Notes: a model not told the origin generated them from the sequence alone. DNA of 17,533 nucleotides from Bacteroidales bacterium (GCA_029932445.1 JAOZQB010000037.1:1-17533), one strand, 5' to 3'. Shown: positions 1-8,259, counted from the stretch's first letter. Numbers and translations are program-made.

Positions 1-68
1 TAAAGTTAAAATTTAGTTAAACCTGAATTAATATGTTTAAAATAACTCTATATTAGTAAGATTTATTC

Positions 69-97
69 AGGAAGTTTTTTTAAAAGACTTCCTTTTT
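69..97 (+). terminator. Rho-independent terminator of an upstream gene
   Basis: A hairpin with arms at about 70-79 and 83-92 (GGAAGT pairing with ACTTCC, extended by T:A pairs and one G:U pair) is followed directly by five T. It points rightward, so it should end transcription of a gene left of the window. It leaves about 30 bases between the end of the T run and pheT, so pheT probably has its own start of transcription just after it. Confidence 0.7.
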
Positions 98-98
98 A

Positions 99-106
99 TA
101 CTTTTG
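99..106 (+). promoter_or_regulatory. Candidate Bacteroidota -7 promoter element for pheT
   Basis: TACTTTTG matches the Bacteroidota -7 consensus TAnnTTTG and lies right after the terminator, 22 bases before the pheT start codon. The expected -33 TTTG position, around 76-79, holds TTTT, so only half of the promoter is well matched. In AT-rich DNA the 8-mer occurs by chance, so position is the main support. Confidence 0.4.
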
Positions 107-128
107 GAGTTTTAAATCAAAATCAAAA

Positions 129-2576
129 ATGAAAATATCATACAATCAACTGAAGCAATACATCGATATTAAGATAAAACCCGAAGAACTTGCCGAAATC
201 TTGACAGATATCGGCTTAGAAGTTGAAGGAACCGAAGAATACGAAAGCATTAAAGGCGGTATGGAAGGGCTTATCATAGGCGAAGTGAAAACTTGTAAAA
301 AGCACCCGAATGCAGATAAATTAAGTGTTACAACCGTAGATATCGGCACCAAAGATATTTTGCCTATTGTTTGCGGAGCACCGAATGTTGCTGCCGGACA
401 AAAAGTTGTTGTGGCAACTGTAGGAACAATACTTTACGACGGCGACAAAAAAATTCCGATAAAAAAAGGGAAAATTCGCGGTGAAGTTTCATTGGGAATG
501 ATTTGTGCCGAAGATGAAATCGGTATCGGAACATCTCACGAAGGCATTCTGGTTTTACCCGAAAATATCGAAACGGGAACTTCGGCAAAAGATTATTTTA
601 AAATTGAAAAAGATACAATTTTTGAAATCGGCTTAACACCAAATCGTGCCGACGGAGCTTCTCACATCGGTGTTGCCCGTGATTTGGTTGCTTGGTTTAA
701 ATATCAAGGCAAAAACATTAAACTCAAAAAACCGGATGTCAGCAATTTTAAAATTGATAATACCGATTTACAAATTCCGGTTGAGATTAAAAATAATGAA
801 GCATGTAAAAGATATGCAGGCATCACAATTTCCGACATTAAAGTTGCAGAATCTCCTGATTGGCTTAAAACACGACTTAAAGCAATCGGATTGCAACCCA
901 TTAATAATGTGGTTGATATAACAAACTATGTTCTGCACGAAACCGGACAACCGCTTCATGCATTTGATGCCGATAAAATTACCGGCAAAACAGTGATTGT
1001 TAAAACATTACCCGAAGGCACACCATTTATTACATTAGACGAAGAAGGACACAAATTACATAAAGATGACCTGATGATATGTAATACCGAAGAACCGATG
1101 TGTATTGCAGGTGTATTCGGAGGTGCAAAATCAGGTGTTACTGATAATACTGAAAATATTTTTCTAGAAAGTGCTTATTTTAATCCTGTATTTGTCAGAA
1201 AAACATCCAAACGCCACACCTTGCAAACCGATGCATCTTTTCGTTTCGAACGCGGAGTTGACCCGAACATCACGATTTATGCACTTAAACGCGCTGCCGT
1301 ATTAATAAAGGAAATTGCCGGAGGTAATATTTCTTCCGAAATAGTTGACGTTTATCCGGAGCCCGTTGAAAATTTTAAAATCACTGTTTCTTATTCGCAT
1401 ATCGACCGTTTAATCGGCAAAAAAATTGATCATGAGGATATTGATACCATTTTGAAAGCTCTTGAAATAAAAATTACGGAAAAGGAAAATGATACGATAA
1501 AACTTGAAGTTCCGCCTTATCGCGTTGATGTAACTCGTGAAGCAGATATAATTGAAGAAATTCTCAGAATCTACGGTTACAACAATGTGGAATCTCCGCA
1601 TTCGGTAAAATCAACTTTATCGTATGCCCCGAAACCGGATGAAAACAAACTAAAAAATAAGATTTCCGATTTTTTAAGTTCTCAAGGATTCTCGGAAGCT
1701 ATGTCAAATTCGCTGACAAAAGCTAAATATTATGAAAATTCTGATGCTTTTAAAGAAGACGAATCAGTAAAAATATTAAATGCTTTAAGCATAGATTTAA
1801 ATGTATTAAGACAAGATTTATTGTTCGGAACTTTAGAAGCAGTTATCAGAAATATTAATCATAAAAATTCGGATATTAAATTGTATGAATTCGGAAACAC
1901 CTATCATTACAATAATACAAATAATAACAATTCGCTTAATTCTTATAAAGAAGAAGCTCGATTAGCCGTTGTTGTTTCAGGAAATAAAAATAAAATTAAT
2001 TGGAACACACCGGAGCAAAAGTCTGATTTCTATTATTTTAAATCTGAGATTATCGGCATTCTCGAACGATTAAATTTTGACACAAAACAATTAAAAACCG
2101 AAGAAACCGAAAATCGTATTTTTGCATACGGATTAAAACATTCCGTAAACAATAAAATCCTGGTTGAATACGGCAGTATCAGTAATAAAATTTTATCTGT
2201 TTTCGATATTGAACAAGAAGTCTTTTTTGCAAATATTCATTGGAATAATGTAATGAATTTTTTACCGGCAAATCCATCGTTTAAAGAAATATCAAAATAT
2301 CCTGCCGTGAAACGCGATTTGGCTTTGCTTCTTAATAAAAATGTGAAGTTTTCTCAAATAGAAGAACTTGCATACAAAACAGAACGTAAACTTCTGAAAG
2401 AAGTATCCGGTTTCGATGTTTTTGAAAACGAAAAACTCGGAAAAGATAAAAAATCGTATGCCGTCAGTTTCATTATACAGGATGAAACAAAAACCTTAAA
2501 AGATAAGCAAATTGATAAAATAATGAAAAAACTGCAATATAATTTTGAAAAAGAATTAGGTGCAGAATTGAGATAA
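129..2576 (+). CDS. pheT: Phenylalanine--tRNA ligase beta subunit
   Basis: Beta subunit of the cytoplasmic (alpha-beta)2 enzyme that charges tRNA-Phe with phenylalanine. The 815 residues are full length for the bacterial type. In order they hold an EMAP-II-like tRNA-binding OB fold (about 39-150, with GEVKTCKKHPNADKL at 51-65), the B3/B4 editing domain (about 210-400, with the NNVVDITNYV and GQPLHAFD segments), the B5 domain (about 410-480, with the acidic RVDVTREADIIEEI stretch), a catalytic-like core, and a C-terminal FDX-ACB anticodon-binding domain (about 722-815, starting at YPAVKRDLAL). The ATG has an A-rich leader, as usual in this phylum. The catalytic alpha subunit gene pheS is not in the window, so the two subunits are not adjacent here, at least on the downstream side. 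The exonuclease gene follows 10 bp after the stop and is probably cotranscribed. Confidence 0.97.
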   Translation: MKISYNQLKQYIDIKIKPEELAEILTDIGLEVEGTEEYESIKGGMEGLIIGEVKTCKKHPNADKLSVTTVDIGTKDILPIVCGAPNVAAGQKVVVATVGTILYDGDKKIPIKKGKIRGEVSLGMICAEDEIGIGTSHEGILVLPENIETGTSAKDYFKIEKDTIFEIGLTPNRADGASHIGVARDLVAWFKYQGKNIKLKKPDVSNFKIDNTDLQIPVEIKNNEACKRYAGITISDIKVAESPDWLKTRLKAIGLQPINNVVDITNYVLHETGQPLHAFDADKITGKTVIVKTLPEGTPFITLDEEGHKLHKDDLMICNTEEPMCIAGVFGGAKSGVTDNTENIFLESAYFNPVFVRKTSKRHTLQTDASFRFERGVDPNITIYALKRAAVLIKEIAGGNISSEIVDVYPEPVENFKITVSYSHIDRLIGKKIDHEDIDTILKALEIKITEKENDTIKLEVPPYRVDVTREADIIEEILRIYGYNNVESPHSVKSTLSYAPKPDENKLKNKISDFLSSQGFSEAMSNSLTKAKYYENSDAFKEDESVKILNALSIDLNVLRQDLLFGTLEAVIRNINHKNSDIKLYEFGNTYHYNNTNNNNSLNSYKEEARLAVVVSGNKNKINWNTPEQKSDFYYFKSEIIGILERLNFDTKQLKTEETENRIFAYGLKHSVNNKILVEYGSISNKILSVFDIEQEVFFANIHWNNVMNFLPANPSFKEISKYPAVKRDLALLLNKNVKFSQIEELAYKTERKLLKEVSGFDVFENEKLGKDKKSYAVSFIIQDETKTLKDKQIDKIMKKLQYNFEKELGAELR

Positions 2577-2586
2577 AAATAAAATA

Positions 2587-3360
2587 ATGAAATTAAACTT
2601 AAAAAAACCGATTGCTTTTTTCGACCTTGAAACTACAGGTGTTGACATTAGCAAAGACAGAATTGTTGAAATAGCAATTGTAAAAGTAAATCCGAATCAA
2701 AGTACGGAAACAAAAACAATGCGTATTAATCCGACAATTCCCATTCCGAAAGAGGCTTCTAAAATTCACGGTATTTATGATGAAGATATAAAAGATGCGC
2801 CGACTTTTAAACAAATAGCAAAAGATATTGTAAAATTTATAGAAGGCTGTGATTTAGCCGGTTACAATTCAAATCAATTTGATATTCCGCTTCTGGCAGA
2901 AGAATTTTTGAGAGCAGATGTTGATTTCAGCGTAAAAAACAGAAAGTTTGTTGATGTCCAAGTTATTTATCACAAAATGGAACAACGTACACTTTCGGCA
3001 GCTTATAAATTTTATTGCAAAAAAGATTTGGAAGGTGCACACGGTGCAGAAGCCGATACAATGGCAACGTATGAAGTACTTCAAGCTCAATTAGATATGT
3101 ATGATAACTTAACTAACGATATTGACGAATTATCAAAAATATCATATCACAGAAAAAGCGCTGATCTTGCAGGAAGAATTGTTTTTAACAAAAAAGGTGA
3201 AGAAACTTTTAATTTCGGAAAACATAAAGGAAAAACTGTAGAAGAAGTACTTGAAAAAGAACCCGGCTATTTTGCATGGATGTTGAATGCTGATTTTCCG
3301 CTTTATACAAAAAAGATTTTAACAGAAATAAAATTGAGGAAAAGCGGGTTGATTAGTTGA
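2587..3360 (+). CDS. DEDDh 3'-5' exonuclease with ExoX-like C-terminal module
   Basis: Predicted 3'-5' exonuclease of the DnaQ/epsilon superfamily, acting on DNA or RNA ends in the cytoplasm. All five catalytic residues are visible: Asp13 and Glu15 in FDLETTG (ExoI), Asp99 in GYNSNQFD (ExoII), and His152 and Asp157 in HGAEADT (ExoIII), which makes it the DEDDh type. After a linker, residues about 207-250 (FNFGKHKGKTVEEV, then GYFAWML) match the small C-terminal module I recall from exodeoxyribonuclease X-like proteins (DUF3820-like). There is no polymerase domain, so it is a free-standing nuclease; whether it is a Pol III epsilon subunit or a repair nuclease cannot be told from sequence. Its last codons (for GLIS and the stop) lie inside a degenerate repeat array starting at 3349, so the extreme C-terminus may vary between relatives. 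Confidence 0.9.
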   Translation: MKLNLKKPIAFFDLETTGVDISKDRIVEIAIVKVNPNQSTETKTMRINPTIPIPKEASKIHGIYDEDIKDAPTFKQIAKDIVKFIEGCDLAGYNSNQFDIPLLAEEFLRADVDFSVKNRKFVDVQVIYHKMEQRTLSAAYKFYCKKDLEGAHGAEADTMATYEVLQAQLDMYDNLTNDIDELSKISYHRKSADLAGRIVFNKKGEETFNFGKHKGKTVEEVLEKEPGYFAWMLNADFPLYTKKILTEIKLRKSGLIS

Positions 3361-3493
3361 TGAGATAATGAGATGAAAAGTTTTCTTTTTATTGATTTTA
3401 CGACTAAAATAATTTCATTAACCTATAACACTATTAAATCAAAAACACATTTAATAAACTAATTAACAAATTATATAATTAACTCATTATCAA
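3349..3493. repeat. Inverted arrays of degenerate 8-mers around a 70-bp core
   Basis: The left arm on the + strand reads as consecutive 8-mers: TTGATTAG, TTGATGAG, ATAATGAG, ATGAAAAG (3349-3380). The right arm read on the - strand from 3490 down gives ATAATGAG, TTAATTAT, ATAATTTG, TTAATTAG, TTTATTAA (3490-3451). ATAATGAG is an exact inverted match between the arms. The core at 3381-3450 is AT-rich with no ORF or clear hairpin. The element fills the whole gap between the exonuclease and FAH-family genes and overlaps the end of the former. It could be a mobile palindromic intergenic element or simply low-complexity AT-rich sequence. I see no second copy in the window. Confidence 0.4.
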
Positions 3494-4102
3494 GTGAAAA
3501 TAATCTGTATAGGACGTAATTACATTGACCATGCAAAAGAACTTAACAACAAAGTTCCCGAAAAACCCATGTTTTTTTTAAAACCTGAAACTTCTTTATT
3601 ATTAAAAAATCGCCCGTTTTATTATCCTGACTTCTCAAAAGAAATTCATTACGAAACGGAAATTGTTATAAAAATTAACCGCCTCGGAAAGCATATCGAA
3701 GAACAATTTGCCTATCGCTGTTATTCAGAAATTGGTTTAGGAATTGATTTTACTGCAAGAGATTTGCAAAAGGAATGCAAAAAAAAAGGACATCCTTGGG
3801 AAATAGCAAAAGCATTTGAGCATTCGGCAGCCGTATCTGAACATTTTGTTAATAAAGAGGATTTGCCTGATAATATTAATTTCAAATTAGAACTTAACGA
3901 AGAAACTGTTCAAAACGGTTATTCTGAAGATATGATTTTTTCCGTTGACAAAATCATATCTTACGTTTCGCAATTTTTTACTTTAAAAATCGGCGATTTA
4001 ATTTTTACCGGAACACCGGCAGGTGTCGGTGAAGTTAAAATAGGCGACAATCTAAAAGGTTATATCGGTAATCGATTAATGTTTGATTTTGATATCAAAT
4101 AA
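3494..4102 (+). CDS. Fumarylacetoacetate hydrolase (FAH) family protein
   Basis: Predicted cytoplasmic, metal-dependent enzyme of the FAH superfamily, closest in size (202 residues) to the compact YcgM/FAHD1 type, which lacks the long N-terminal domain of true fumarylacetoacetase. Members are described as acylpyruvate hydrolases or as enzymes acting on oxaloacetate; the substrate here cannot be read from sequence. The metal ligands appear to be Glu54 and Glu56 in HYETEIVI and Asp85 in GIDFTARD. The lid segment KGHPWEIAKAFEHSA (98-112) and the TGTPAGVG turn near the C-terminus are typical. The start is GTG: an in-frame TAA lies at 3476-3478, no ATG lies between, and MKIICIGRNY is a canonical N-terminus for the family. 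nadD begins on the base after its stop codon. Confidence 0.9.
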   Translation: MKIICIGRNYIDHAKELNNKVPEKPMFFLKPETSLLLKNRPFYYPDFSKEIHYETEIVIKINRLGKHIEEQFAYRCYSEIGLGIDFTARDLQKECKKKGHPWEIAKAFEHSAAVSEHFVNKEDLPDNINFKLELNEETVQNGYSEDMIFSVDKIISYVSQFFTLKIGDLIFTGTPAGVGEVKIGDNLKGYIGNRLMFDFDIK

Positions 4103-4747
4103 ATGACACTAAATAAAACCATAAACGATATATTAGTTCCCGACCCGAACCGAGCAGACAAATTTAAGAAAAACAAAGTCGGATTATTTTTCGGATCATT
4201 TAATCCCGTACATAACGGGCATTTAATTATTGCCAATTACATTTTAGAATATACTGAATTAGAACAAATATTTTTTGTAGTAAGTCCCCAAAATCCTTTT
4301 AAACAGAAAGCAGCTTTGTTGGAAGATTATCATCGTTTAGCACTGATAAAAGAAGCCGTAGGCGATAACGATAAATATCATGCTTGTGACATCGAATTTA
4401 AAATGCCTAAACCCTCATATACCATCGATACTTTAACTTATTTAAAGGAAAAATATCCCGAAAAAGAGTTTTCTTTGATTATGGGCAGTGATAATCTGAA
4501 AAATTTTCATAAATGGAAGAATTCAAGACAAATAATTGATAATCACACACTTTACGTGTACCCGCGTCCCGGTTTTGATGACAGCGAATTCAAAGAAGTT
4601 AAAAATATCATCTTAATTGATGCACCTTTAATGGAAATTTCTGCAACCTTTATAAGAAATGCCGTCAAAGAAAAAAAAGATATTCGATATTATATGCCTG
4701 AACGTGCATGGAATTATTTAAAAGAAATGCATTTTTATGAAAAATAA
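4103..4747 (+). CDS. nadD: Nicotinate-nucleotide adenylyltransferase
   Basis: Cytoplasmic enzyme of NAD synthesis that joins nicotinate mononucleotide and ATP to give deamido-NAD. The nucleotidyltransferase signature GSFNPVHNGH (31-40, with His37 and His40) and the C-terminal ISATFIR motif (179-185, the family's ISSTxIR) are both present, and SYTIDTL also fits the family. It carries about 24 residues before the first beta strand (VGLFFGSF), whereas NadD usually starts almost directly at that strand. No ATG, GTG or TTG close to the strand offers a shorter start, so the extension appears real. Its ATG directly follows the TAA of the FAH-family gene, which points to translational coupling in a two-gene unit. 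Confidence 0.93.
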   Translation: MTLNKTINDILVPDPNRADKFKKNKVGLFFGSFNPVHNGHLIIANYILEYTELEQIFFVVSPQNPFKQKAALLEDYHRLALIKEAVGDNDKYHACDIEFKMPKPSYTIDTLTYLKEKYPEKEFSLIMGSDNLKNFHKWKNSRQIIDNHTLYVYPRPGFDDSEFKEVKNIILIDAPLMEISATFIRNAVKEKKDIRYYMPERAWNYLKEMHFYEK

Positions 4748-4805
4748 ATATTTGTTTTTATTTTTTTTAAAATTATTTTTACATTTTTTAATTAAACATT
4801 ATATT

Positions 4806-7685
4806 ATGAAAAAGATTTTATTCACTGTATTATTTGCTTTATTAATTTTGAACGTAACAATGGCTGAACCTGTTACTCAAAAAAAAGCATCTGAAATTGC
4901 TCAAAAATTTTATAAATATAAAACTGCGGGCAAGAAATCTGTTGAAATTAAAAATATTGTTTCAACGAAAATGAACGGTATAAAAACATTTTATACAATT
5001 AACTTTAATGAAGTCGGTTTTGTTATCATTTCTGCAGATGACAGAATACAACCTATCTTGGCATATTCAATAAGTAACTCGGCTCCTTCTGAAATAAATA
5101 ATAATGAAATTAAATTGTGGCTTAATAATTACAGCAAACAAATTGTTTTTGCCGTTAAAAACAAATCATTCTTTACAAATATTAAAAATGAGTGGCTGGC
5201 TATTGAGAATGAAACTCTTAAAGAATCAGGAAAAGATGTGTCACCTTTGTTAACAACTACATGGGATCAGGGTGGAGCATATAATGATTATTGTCCTTCA
5301 AATACTCCTGTAGGATGTGTAGCTACTGCTACAGCTCAAATTATGAATTTTTGGGAATTTCCCGCAACAGGTGTTGGGGAACATCATTATACGGATCCTG
5401 ACTTCGGATTATTATCAGCTGATTTTTCTGCCGGTAATTATGATTGGGCAAACATGCCTGATAATTCCGGAAATAATGCTGTTGCAATGTTAATGTATCA
5501 TTGCGGTATTTCTGCCGATATGGATTATGATGCCGGCGGTTCCGGTGCTCAAATTTATGATGCAGCAATGGCATTAGCTAATTATTTCAAATACGATCAA
5601 ACGACTTTAACATTTGAAGCAAGAAGTGCATATTCAGATGTAAATTGGATTAACTTAATAAAATCTGAATTAGATTTGTCAAGACCCGTTTTGTATGCCG
5701 GATTCAGTGATGCTTCAGGTGGTCATGCTTTTGTTTTTGACGGATATAACAGTTCCGATCAATTTCATGTAAATTGGGGATGGAGCGGAAGTTATAACGG
5801 CTATTTCAGTATCGGCTCACTCTCTCCCGGCGGTGCTGACTTTAATGATAGTAATCAAATTGTTATCGGTATTCAACCTTCTGCTGCCGGTGAAGAAAAA
5901 GTTTATATGCTAAGACAATTTTCCGGATTTACTAATACATCAGAATATCCCGGATACATTGACGGTGTTGACGAAAATGTTGCATGGGCAACCGGAAGAG
6001 ACGGCAGCGGTGACGGTCAAAAATTTACTGACTTTACCAGAACCGTTAACGGCGGTGTTGATTGGAGCGGTGCTACGATTTCAACCGATGCTGATGAATT
6101 TTCAATGATTTTCGGATTAAATGCAGATACAGCTTTTGTTTCTGCATACGGAAACGGTTCAAAAAATCATGTCTTACGAACTTATGACGGAGGAATAACT
6201 TGGACTCCTATTCTCGACGGAGCAGGAAGTACAAGTTTCTTTAATGTTGTTCATTTCTTCAACGAAAATGACGGCTTTTCTCAAGGAGATCCTGAAGGAG
6301 GAGAATATGAATTATATACTACCACTGACGGGGGCGATAATTGGTCAAGAGTTGACGGAGCAAACATCCCGAATCCTCTTAGTGGTGAATACGGAATAGT
6401 AGGATATTATACTGCTGTAGGAAATTACATTTGGTACACTACTAACATGGGCAGAGTTTATTATTCTTCCGATAAGGGAGTTACATGGAACGTCAGTACT
6501 ATATATTCCGGTTCTTATACTACAAATATTGAAATTGCTTTTGATGATAACGCTTTAAACGGTATTGCATTAGTATCTATTTCTAACGGAGCTGCTCATA
6601 TCGGAGATGAATATTATCAAACAACGGACGGCGGTGTGACTTGGAGTCAAATAACTCCTGCCGGGAATGCTTATTACGGAGGAATATCTTCTGTTCCCGG
6701 AAAAGATAATACGTTTATCAGTGTCGGATCCGATTATCAAACACCTCATATGGGGATTTCATTAAGTACTGACGGAGGTCAAACATGGATTAATGCTCCC
6801 GGCTATTATCAAGCAGTTCAAATGATAGGCATTGACTTTGTTAATTCAAACAAAGGTTATATAGGAACATTTTGTGAAGAATATACCGGAGGAATATATG
6901 AAGGCAGAATGTTTGATTTAATTTATGCTGATTATTCTCAAAAAGATGCAGCTAATAATACTAATTATTTTTGTACAAATTCAGATGTAACTTTCACAAA
7001 CGAATCTTCCGGTGAAGCAGATAGTTATTCGTGGGATTTTGGTACTGATGCTACTCCTCCGACAGGAACAGGCATTGGTCCTTTCAATGTTCAATATTCA
7101 TCAGAAGGAACAAAAACCATAACACTTACTGTTAATAATTCAGGAAATGGTGATAATGATATATATTCTGAGGATATTATTGTTACAGGAGTTACTCCGG
7201 CAGATATTGATACAATATACGGTGCAATTAATCATAATTTAACAACGGAGACTTATAACGTTGATAATCAGAGTAATGTGATTTTTAATTGGTCTTTGAG
7301 TTCTGCAAATTGGGAAGGCAGCAGTACAACAAATACCATTGAAGTTACTTTTAATCAAGGTGATGTCGGAACAGTTTCAACTTATGCAAAAAACGGATGC
7401 GGAGAAGGTGCTGCATTTACATTGAATATTACGAGCACTGTGGGTATTGAAGATATTATTTCTCATACAGCAATTTATCCTAATCCGGCAACAGATTATA
7501 TTATTGTGACGGACTTAAATAACAGGAATATAGAAATTCTTGATATTTCAGGGAAATTAATTTTAACTAAAAAAATTAATTCAGATAGGTATAAATTAAA
7601 TATTTCAAGTTTAAAACCCGGAAGTTATATCTTAAAACTATCAGAGAATAATAAAATTACTTCCACAATTTTAATTATTCAATAA
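4806..7685 (+). CDS. Secreted C10-family cysteine protease with propeller, PKD-like and T9SS sorting domains
   Basis: Predicted exported protease of 959 residues. In order: signal peptide (about 1-20); a Spi/inhibitor I69-type pro-domain (about 22-120, with the GFVIISADDR strand) that would keep the enzyme inactive; a C10 (streptopain/SpeB-like) peptidase domain (about 148-360) with catalytic Cys171 in PVGCVATATAQ, His307 in GGHAFVFDGY, and Asn323 with its Trp in HVNWGWSG; a propeller-like region (about 365-705) with five clear Asp-box motifs of S/T-x-D-x-G-x-T/N-W form plus a weaker first one (VNGGVDW); a PKD-like domain (about 715-800, SYSWDFG); a second Ig-like stretch; and a C-terminal T9SS type-A sorting domain (about 888-959, YPNPATDYIIV then LKPGSYILKL). 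The ATG at 4806 is chosen over an in-frame ATG at 4737 because it starts the signal peptide and the upstream one overlaps nadD. The likely role is degradation of extracellular protein at the cell surface. Confidence 0.9.
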   Translation: MKKILFTVLFALLILNVTMAEPVTQKKASEIAQKFYKYKTAGKKSVEIKNIVSTKMNGIKTFYTINFNEVGFVIISADDRIQPILAYSISNSAPSEINNNEIKLWLNNYSKQIVFAVKNKSFFTNIKNEWLAIENETLKESGKDVSPLLTTTWDQGGAYNDYCPSNTPVGCVATATAQIMNFWEFPATGVGEHHYTDPDFGLLSADFSAGNYDWANMPDNSGNNAVAMLMYHCGISADMDYDAGGSGAQIYDAAMALANYFKYDQTTLTFEARSAYSDVNWINLIKSELDLSRPVLYAGFSDASGGHAFVFDGYNSSDQFHVNWGWSGSYNGYFSIGSLSPGGADFNDSNQIVIGIQPSAAGEEKVYMLRQFSGFTNTSEYPGYIDGVDENVAWATGRDGSGDGQKFTDFTRTVNGGVDWSGATISTDADEFSMIFGLNADTAFVSAYGNGSKNHVLRTYDGGITWTPILDGAGSTSFFNVVHFFNENDGFSQGDPEGGEYELYTTTDGGDNWSRVDGANIPNPLSGEYGIVGYYTAVGNYIWYTTNMGRVYYSSDKGVTWNVSTIYSGSYTTNIEIAFDDNALNGIALVSISNGAAHIGDEYYQTTDGGVTWSQITPAGNAYYGGISSVPGKDNTFISVGSDYQTPHMGISLSTDGGQTWINAPGYYQAVQMIGIDFVNSNKGYIGTFCEEYTGGIYEGRMFDLIYADYSQKDAANNTNYFCTNSDVTFTNESSGEADSYSWDFGTDATPPTGTGIGPFNVQYSSEGTKTITLTVNNSGNGDNDIYSEDIIVTGVTPADIDTIYGAINHNLTTETYNVDNQSNVIFNWSLSSANWEGSSTTNTIEVTFNQGDVGTVSTYAKNGCGEGAAFTLNITSTVGIEDIISHTAIYPNPATDYIIVTDLNNRNIEILDISGKLILTKKINSDRYKLNISSLKPGSYILKLSENNKITSTILIIQ

Positions 7686-7706
7686 AAAACTAATTTTTGA
7701 GAATGG

Positions 7707-7737
7707 AAAGGCACCTAATTGGTGCTTTTTCTTTTTT
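7707..7737 (+). terminator. Rho-independent terminator of the C10 protease gene
   Basis: GCACC at 7711-7715 pairs with GGTGC at 7721-7725 around a TAATT loop. The stem is extended by a G:U and three A:T pairs, and T runs at 7726-7730 and 7732-7737 follow. It begins 21 bases after the protease stop codon and separates that gene from the next one. Confidence 0.8.
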
Positions 7738-7754
7738 AAATACAGAATAAAAAA

Positions 7755-7762
7755 TAATTTTG
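7755..7762 (+). promoter_or_regulatory. Candidate -7 promoter element for the 156-residue unknown gene
   Basis: TAATTTTG matches TAnnTTTG and lies 25 bases before the ATG at 7788, just after the terminator of the previous gene. The -33 position about 19 bases upstream is inside a T run (TTTT rather than TTTG). The placement between a terminator and a start codon is what makes it plausible. Confidence 0.45.
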
Positions 7763-7787
7763 TATTTTAATTATTTAAAAAAGATAT

Positions 7788-8258
7788 ATGGAAACATTTT
7801 TCAATACCCTATTTCGAACATTTTACAGAGACCCGAAACCACACAGAATATTTTTTATGAAAACAGAAAATATTTTGGATACTGAAGCCGATAAAACAGG
7901 TTTAATTATTGATATTCAACATGATAATAAATATAAATTTGAGGAAATAAAGCTTATTGAAAAACCGATAATCGAAACAATTCAAAAAGGAATGTCTTCG
8001 GTTAATCAAGATTTAATTTTAAAATATTCAAATCCGGGCGGTATTTATAATGATTTAAATGCAATTAAAGACAATAAAAAAGGTATCAGCATTTTGCATT
8101 TAAGTCCGAATAATCAAGCATATCTTTATGGTGAGCACAAAGGACTTCAAATTATTGATATTTCGGAAAATACAATAGTTCTTGAAGGTAAAGAAGCCGA
8201 CACTTTTTTTAATATTGATTTTGAATTAGCTTTAAAAATTATTGATTCACATAATTAA
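7788..8258 (+). CDS. Hypothetical protein, 156 residues
   Basis: I do not recognise this protein. It has no signal peptide, no membrane segment and no obvious catalytic motif, so it is probably cytoplasmic. It is charged and mixed alpha/beta in character. A short basic-aromatic N-terminus (FRTFYRDPKPHR) precedes a conserved-looking body with a PGGIYNDL segment (about 88-95) and alternating hydrophobic strands near GLQIIDISENTIVLEG. An in-frame ATG at 7858 could be the real start and would drop the first 23 residues. The case for a real gene is its length, a codon pattern like its neighbours, and its own candidate promoter after a strong terminator. It ends 1 bp from the end of ktrA on the other strand, with no terminator between. 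Confidence 0.7.
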   Translation: METFFNTLFRTFYRDPKPHRIFFMKTENILDTEADKTGLIIDIQHDNKYKFEEIKLIEKPIIETIQKGMSSVNQDLILKYSNPGGIYNDLNAIKDNKKGISILHLSPNNQAYLYGEHKGLQIIDISENTIVLEGKEADTFFNIDFELALKIIDSHN

Positions 8259-8259
8259 T

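Noticed and set aside
1..68. End of an upstream gene or a small RNA
   Set aside because: Only 68 AT-rich bases are visible before the terminator, with no coding sign or structure I can support.
364..588. Open frame on the - strand inside pheT (74 codons)
   Set aside because: Antisense to a full-length, strongly conserved gene; the translation is low-complexity with no recognisable motif.
646..921. Out-of-frame + strand open frame inside pheT (91 codons)
   Set aside because: Lies fully within the B3/B4-coding part of pheT in another frame, with no start signal or family resemblance.
4737..4805. 23-codon upstream extension of the C10 protease reading frame
   Set aside because: It overlaps the end of nadD and would place a second hydrophobic run before a perfectly good signal peptide starting at 4806.
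4748..4805. Possible promoter or terminator between nadD and the C10 protease gene
   Set aside because: The stretch is almost only A and T with T runs; TACATTTT at 4780 is one base off the -7 consensus, TTTG upstream is at the wrong spacing, and no hairpin is visible.
5341..5574. Open frame on the - strand inside the C10 protease gene (77 codons)
   Set aside because: His/Arg/Asn-rich translation typical of an antisense shadow of AT-rich coding sequence.
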